Source: Agarivorans gilvus
GTDB taxonomy: Bacteria > Pseudomonadota > Gammaproteobacteria > Enterobacterales > Celerinatantimonadaceae
Direction: 5' to 3'
Length of the DNA stretch: 64,000 nucleotides
Assembly: GCF_001420915.1 (NCBI RefSeq)
Contig: NZ_CP013021.1
Location: 3,630,501 to 3,694,500, forward strand
Below the pieces are notes generated by a model that searched no databases, had not been told where the DNA came from, and worked only from the letters and a program-made list of their open reading frames with translations. The translations under genes were made by a program, and so were the position numbers. Position 1 is the stretch's first letter. Every line of letters starts with the position of its first letter. Positions 59,638 to 64,000 of the stretch are shown here, piece after piece.

Positions 59638-61146
59638 ATGACTAAGTTGCAGCTTAATCCAGAGCTAGAGCAGCGTAATGACCAATATGTATTTTGGATT
59701 TTGTTGGCGCAAGCCCCCATTTTATTACTGAGTGGTTTTGTCGGGGCTAAACTCACCGCTTTTGCCGTGGTGAGCGCCGTGGCTGTGCTGCTGTTGGCTA
59801 CCTTGAGCTACCGCCTACTCAAGGGCTGTGGATTGTTTTCGGTGGTGGCGGCGGTGTTAATGATGAGCGTATCGGCGCTGCTTATTCAAAGCCAGTTGGG
59901 CATGATTGAAATGCATTTCCATATCTTTGCAGCTATGGCCGTATTCTTGGTGTATCAGCGTTGGCAACCCTTGCTGGCAGCCTTACTTACCGTGGCCGTA
60001 CATCATGTGCTCTTTACCTTTATTCAGTTATCTTCGGCTAGCCTTATGGGCCTGCCAATCGTTATTTTTGCTGGGGATTGTAATTGGATGATTACCCTGG
60101 TCCATGCGATTTTTGCGGCGGCTGAAACTGGTATTCTCATTTTACTGGCTGGGTTTATGCGTCGTGAGTCTGGCGCTAACCAGCGGATTGCCAGCGCTAT
60201 TGAATACATATCTGAAAACAAAGATTTGTCACTGCGCTTAAGTGGCGGTAGCTCAAATGCCGAACGGGCATTTAATTCCATGCTTGAGCAGTTGGCGGAA
60301 TTATTTGCTGATTATCACCAAATCGCTGAAAACATGTCGGCTACCACCGAGCAATTAAGCAAAATTAGTGAACAAACCAGACATGAGGTGGCCGATTACA
60401 ATCAACAGGCCTTGGAAATTGCCGACATTACCGAGCACTTAGCATCGCAAATTAAGCAGGTAGCAGACAATAGTCAGTTATCGGCCGAGCAAGCCCAACA
60501 GGCCACCAAAGCCAGTCAACAAGATCGCCAACAAGCCTTAAACGTGATGGAAGATATGCGTATCTTGGAAAGCAGTACCAATCAAGTGAAGGGTTCTTTA
60601 AGCGAGTTAACCGATGATGTGACTGCTATTACCGGTCTTTTGGATGCGATTCGTAGCATTTCTGAGCAAACCAATTTGTTGGCACTTAACGCGGCGATTG
60701 AAGCAGCCCGGGCTGGAGAATCGGGACGGGGCTTTGCGGTGGTGGCGGATGAAGTGCGGGCCTTGGCCGGACGAGCCAATGACTCTACCGAAGAAATTGC
60801 CAAAGTATTGCAGCGGCTAAATAGTAGCATGGAAAAAACCGTTGAGGCGATGGACTTGGGGCAGCAACGCACTCAGCAAAATGTGCAGCACGCCAACGAT
60901 ATTGCACAGGGCTTACAACAACGTTCGGTGCAAATTAGTGAGGTGGCTCGCTTGAGTCACGATGTGGCCGAACAAACCGTTGAGCAATCGTCGGTACTAC
61001 AGGGCGTTGGAGGAAATATTAGCTCTAGCACCGAACGGGTAGGGCATTTAGCCGAAAACGTTCGGGTCTTGGCCGAAGTGGCGCAGCAGATCCAAGCTTT
61101 GACTCAGGCTTATGAGCAAAAAGCCGCTAGTTACAAGGTGCAGTAA
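59638..61146 (+). CDS. methyl-accepting chemotaxis protein with integral membrane sensor
   Basis: 502 aa. ATG 59638 has AGGGG eight bases upstream; ATG 59632 is too close to it. The first 180 residues form about six membrane segments instead of a periplasmic domain, with a His-rich stretch (IEMHFHIFAAMAVFLVYQRW, VAVHHVLF). A HAMP-like linker follows, then a long coiled-coil signalling domain with the hairpin tip IRSISEQTNLLALNAAIEAA and VVADEVRALAGRA. It couples to CheW/CheA. The membrane-embedded sensor suggests that it senses membrane, redox or a small permeant ligand. Confidence 0.92.
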   Translation: MTKLQLNPELEQRNDQYVFWILLAQAPILLLSGFVGAKLTAFAVVSAVAVLLLATLSYRLLKGCGLFSVVAAVLMMSVSALLIQSQLGMIEMHFHIFAAMAVFLVYQRWQPLLAALLTVAVHHVLFTFIQLSSASLMGLPIVIFAGDCNWMITLVHAIFAAAETGILILLAGFMRRESGANQRIASAIEYISENKDLSLRLSGGSSNAERAFNSMLEQLAELFADYHQIAENMSATTEQLSKISEQTRHEVADYNQQALEIADITEHLASQIKQVADNSQLSAEQAQQATKASQQDRQQALNVMEDMRILESSTNQVKGSLSELTDDVTAITGLLDAIRSISEQTNLLALNAAIEAARAGESGRGFAVVADEVRALAGRANDSTEEIAKVLQRLNSSMEKTVEAMDLGQQRTQQNVQHANDIAQGLQQRSVQISEVARLSHDVAEQTVEQSSVLQGVGGNISSSTERVGHLAENVRVLAEVAQQIQALTQAYEQKAASYKVQ

Positions 61147-61389
61147 ACCAGCGTTTAGGGCTGAGTATCACTATAAATAGTCAATCACATTTGAGCGGGT
61201 TAGCAGGCCAGTAAGGCCTGTCATCACTGGGTGGCAACAACAGAAAAGCCAAGCTTTGATTGTTTATAAAGCCCAGATCGGTGAAAATACCCGCCAATTA
61301 CGATTAACTTAACGCTGGGTGATTGTGCTAGCAGGCCAATGGCCAACTTTGCTGCATCCTCGCGTATACAAACAAGAAGAATTGATTCG

Positions 61390-62979
61390 ATGTCTAACGC
61401 TTCACTGTTGCATGATATATCTTTTAGAAGAACCTTTGCGATTATCTCTCACCCCGATGCGGGTAAAACCACCATTACCGAAAAAGTATTGTTGTTTGGT
61501 AATGCGATTCAAAAAGCCGGCACGGTAAAGGGCCGCGGCAACGCCACCCATGCTAAATCTGACTGGATGGAAATGGAAAAAGAGCGGGGCATTTCGGTGA
61601 CCACCTCGGTGATGCAATTTCCGTTTAACAATTGCGTAGTGAACCTACTCGATACTCCCGGACACGAAGACTTCTCGGAAGATACTTACCGTACCCTTAC
61701 TGCGGTTGATTCTTGCTTGATGGTGATTGACGCGGCTAAAGGTGTGGAAGACCGGACTCGTAAATTGATGGAAGTGACCCGTTTGCGTGATACGCCCATC
61801 GTGACGTTTATGAACAAGTTAGACCGCGATATCCGTGACCCGATGGAAGTGATGGATGAAGTAGAAAGTGAGCTAAACATTCTCTGCGCGCCGATCACTT
61901 GGCCAATAGGCTGTGGTAAACAATTTAAAGGGGTTTACCACCTGCTAAAAGATGAAGTGATTCTTTACCAAACCGGTAAAGGCCACACCATTCAAGACTC
62001 TAAAGTCATCAAGGGCTTAGATAATCCTGAGATTGATGCCGAAGTGGGTGAGGAGCTAGCCGAAACATTGCGCGAAGAGCTGGAATTAGTGCTTGGTGCT
62101 TCTAATGAATTCGACCACGAATTGTTTTTGAAGGGCGAGTTAACGCCAGTGTATTTTGGTACTGCCTTGGGTAACTTCGGCGTAGACCATATGCTAGAAG
62201 GCTTGACCGATTGGGCTCCTGCGCCTAAGCCTCGTGCCACCGATGTGGGTGAAGTGCAAGCTACAGATGCGGCATTCTCGGGCTTTGTTTTTAAAATTCA
62301 AGCCAATATGGATCCCAAGCACCGTGACCGCATTGCTTTTATGCGGATTGTGTCTGGTGAATACAACAAGGGCATGAAAATGCGCCATGTTCGTCTCGGC
62401 AAAGACGTGAGTATTTCTGATGCGGTGACCTTTATGGCGGGCGATCGTTCGGCTGCTGAAAGCGCCATTGCTGGTGATATCATTGGTTTACACAATCACG
62501 GTACCATACAAATTGGTGATACCTTTACTCAAGGTGAAGCCATGAAGTTTACCGGCATTCCTAACTTTGCGCCGGAGCTGTTCCGCCGAATTCGCTTAAA
62601 AGATCCTCTCAAGCAAAAGCAATTGTTAAAAGGTTTGATTCAACTTTCGGAAGAGGGCGCGGTGCAGTTGTTCCGTCCGCTACGCAATAATGATTTAATC
62701 GTGGGTGCGGTCGGGGTATTGCAGTTTGATGTGGTAGTGCATCGCTTGCGTACCGAATACAAAGTGGAAGCGGTTTACGAAGGCATTAGCGTGGCTACCG
62801 CTCGTTGGTGTGCTTGTGATGATCCGAAGAAGTTAGAAGAATTTAAGAAGAAAGCTCACGATAATTTGGCCTTAGATGGTGGTGATAACCTTAGTTATTT
62901 AGCCCCTACCATGGTGAATTTAAACTTAGCAACCGAGCGTCACCCGGATGTGAAGTTTATGCAAACTCGCGAGCATTAA
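61390..62979 (+). CDS. prfC: peptide chain release factor 3
   Basis: 529 aa from ATG 61390, equal to E. coli RF3; the upstream in-frame start at 61339 is rejected for this reason. The GTPase motifs are SHPDAGKTTITEK (P loop), RGISVTTSVMQF (switch I), DTPGHEDF (G3) and MNKLDRD (G4). The C-terminal end DVKFMQTREH matches the family. RF3 removes RF1 and RF2 from the ribosome after peptide release. Confidence 0.98.
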   Translation: MSNASLLHDISFRRTFAIISHPDAGKTTITEKVLLFGNAIQKAGTVKGRGNATHAKSDWMEMEKERGISVTTSVMQFPFNNCVVNLLDTPGHEDFSEDTYRTLTAVDSCLMVIDAAKGVEDRTRKLMEVTRLRDTPIVTFMNKLDRDIRDPMEVMDEVESELNILCAPITWPIGCGKQFKGVYHLLKDEVILYQTGKGHTIQDSKVIKGLDNPEIDAEVGEELAETLREELELVLGASNEFDHELFLKGELTPVYFGTALGNFGVDHMLEGLTDWAPAPKPRATDVGEVQATDAAFSGFVFKIQANMDPKHRDRIAFMRIVSGEYNKGMKMRHVRLGKDVSISDAVTFMAGDRSAAESAIAGDIIGLHNHGTIQIGDTFTQGEAMKFTGIPNFAPELFRRIRLKDPLKQKQLLKGLIQLSEEGAVQLFRPLRNNDLIVGAVGVLQFDVVVHRLRTEYKVEAVYEGISVATARWCACDDPKKLEEFKKKAHDNLALDGGDNLSYLAPTMVNLNLATERHPDVKFMQTREH

Positions 62980-63032
62980 GCGTGTGAGCAGCGAGGCTTA
63001 AGCTTCGCTGCTGTAGCTCTTGGAGGTGAACG

Positions 63033-63164
63033 ATGTTAAGGCAAGTTTGGCGTAAATTTTCTCGCTTAGTGGCGCGCTATGATCGCTGGCTGGCAGCCAA
63101 CAGTTTAGATAAGCCTTGTCGCAGTTGTATTCCCCGTGAGCACGACAAGCCCGAGCAAAAGTAA
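63033..63164 (+). CDS. DUF5363-family small protein
   Basis: 43 aa with GGAGG upstream of ATG 63033. MLRQVWRKFSRLVARYDRWL then ANSLDKPCRSCIPREHDKPE fits the short DUF5363 proteins (basic amphipathic helix, aromatic-rich, then C-x-x-C and a polar tail) known in Vibrionaceae and relatives. It ends one base before yjjV, so the two are translationally linked. Function unknown. Confidence 0.7.
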   Translation: MLRQVWRKFSRLVARYDRWLAANSLDKPCRSCIPREHDKPEQK

Positions 63165-63165
63165 T

Positions 63166-63960
63166 ATGGCTTGGTTTGATACTCACTGTCACCTCGATTT
63201 TCCTCCCTTTAATGATGACTTAAGTGGCCACTTGGCCAGCTTTGGCAAAGCCAATGTCGCGCATTGTGTGGTGCCGGCCGTATCGCCTGATAACTGGCAA
63301 ACGGTATTGGATTTGGCCAAGTTGCCAAGTATTAGTGTGGCGCTGGGTTATCATCCTTGCTTTCTCAATAGCCAGGCCTTAGGCCAAGCAGTACAAGCCT
63401 TAGAACCAGAACTTGAGCACTTATACGAGTTGTTGAAACAAGCGCGTGGCCAAGTGTGTGCGTGGGGGGAGTGTGGTCTTGATGGGCGCTTTCCAGAGAC
63501 CATGGCGCGCCAACAGTTTGCTTTTAGTTGGCAAATCGCGGCGGCGCAACAACTGTCTTTACCTTTGCTTATCCATTCGGTTCGAGTACACGACCAGCTG
63601 GCACAGTTGTTAAAACAGCAGCAGTTTACTCAAGGCGGGATTATTCATGGTTTTAGCGGTAGTTACGTGCAAGCCAGTCGCTTTGTGGATTTGGGCTTTA
63701 AGATTGGGGTTGGTGGCACCATTACTTGGCCGCGTTCAGAAAAGACCCGTAAGGCCTTAAAACGCCTACCCTTAGATGCCTTAGTATTAGAAACCGATGC
63801 GCCGGACATGCCGCTCTACCAAATGACTCAGCCGTACAATACGCCATTAAATTTAGCCATTATTTTTCAGCAGCTGGTGGCTCTGCGCAGCGAGTCCAGC
63901 GAACAGCTTGAGTCGGCACTGTGGCAAAACAGTGTTCAGGCGCTAAATTTATCGATGTGA
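63166..63960 (+). CDS. yjjV: TatD-family metal-dependent hydrolase YjjV
   Basis: 264 aa from ATG 63166. The metal site begins with FDTHCHLDFP; further ligands are in WGECGLDGRF (Glu), PLLIHSVRVHDQ (His), IIHGFSGS (His) and LETDAPDMP (Asp). These identify the TatD family, and the location near prfC matches YjjV of E. coli. TatD proteins are 3'-5' DNases or related hydrolases; YjjV has a less defined role. It is coupled to the DUF5363 gene. Confidence 0.92.
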   Translation: MAWFDTHCHLDFPPFNDDLSGHLASFGKANVAHCVVPAVSPDNWQTVLDLAKLPSISVALGYHPCFLNSQALGQAVQALEPELEHLYELLKQARGQVCAWGECGLDGRFPETMARQQFAFSWQIAAAQQLSLPLLIHSVRVHDQLAQLLKQQQFTQGGIIHGFSGSYVQASRFVDLGFKIGVGGTITWPRSEKTRKALKRLPLDALVLETDAPDMPLYQMTQPYNTPLNLAIIFQQLVALRSESSEQLESALWQNSVQALNLSM

Positions 63961-64000
63961 TCGGCGTTCACCGCCGCCACCGCCGCACTCACTAATTGGC

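Noticed and set aside
1..64000. CRISPR arrays, rRNA genes, prophage structural genes, plasmid origins
   Set aside because: No regularly spaced repeats, rRNA-like sequence, capsid, tail or replication genes were found on either strand.

Overview
The window looks like a chromosomal segment of a marine, polysaccharide-degrading gammaproteobacterium of the Alteromonadales/Vibrionales type. An Agarivorans-like genome would fit, but that is inference. The evidence is the housekeeping gene set (lptFG, holD-rimI, rluF, prfC, yjjV, degQ, ibpA-like hsp20), the two small family genes DUF2986 and DUF5363, a GH10 xylanase with tandem CBM9-like modules, a GH31 enzyme with a PA14 module, and a Ser-type sulfatase beside its radical-SAM maturase. 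No rRNA, CRISPR or phage structural genes are visible; there is one tRNA.

Layout. 1-1.8 kb: end of lptF, lptG and an RDD membrane protein (core). 1.96-2.05 kb: tRNA-Leu(CAA) with a good promoter and terminator. 2.04-22.26 kb: a genomic island at the 3' end of that tRNA, bounded by an exact 20-bp direct repeat and lacking any integrase. It carries (a) a lipoprotein, a broken exonuclease, a metallophosphoesterase, two unknowns and an ADP-ribosylglycohydrolase; (b) a minus-strand operon of OmpA-type lipoprotein, five-TM coiled-coil protein and vWA-like exported protein; (c) a plus-strand run of PEGA remnant, membrane and exported proteins, gluzincin-like lipoprotein, PPP phosphatase, unknown 525-aa protein, transmembrane Ser/Thr kinase and a four-TM protein; (d) a lipoprotein and an exported subtilase. 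Six blocks on both strands are preceded by the same bipartite element, TAGGAAAAA, exactly 17 nt, then a -10-like hexamer. This suggests that the island is one co-regulated envelope/signalling system; I know no described system with this composition.

22.28-25.4 kb: an IS4-family element without target duplication beside a 5'-truncated membrane gene, then a 1.36-kb segment with two unknown genes between direct repeats of the 3' end of eutC. 25.4-32 kb: eutBC in line with a complete TRAP transporter and a divergent AraC regulator, predicted ethanolamine uptake and cleavage. 32-38.8 kb: orphan periplasmic binding protein, SigZ-like sigma factor, permease and small thioredoxin, HDOD protein, rluF, holD-rimI, thioredoxin-like protein. 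38.9-47.7 kb: xylanase, formaldehyde detoxification (adhC-fghA with LysR), GNAT, GGDEF and EAL pair. 47.9-55.1 kb: XRE regulator, sulfatase and maturase, GH31. 55.2-64 kb: AI-2E family permease, hsp20 with a candidate RNA thermometer, a 57-aa protein, degQ, Sco1-like, chemoreceptor, prfC, DUF5363 and yjjV.

A quality warning: six otherwise intact genes (kinase, dctM, sulfatase, GH31, AI-2E permease, degQ) are each broken by exactly one missing base in a G/C homopolymer. This reads as systematic homopolymer undercalling rather than decay, so these genes are described in restored form.
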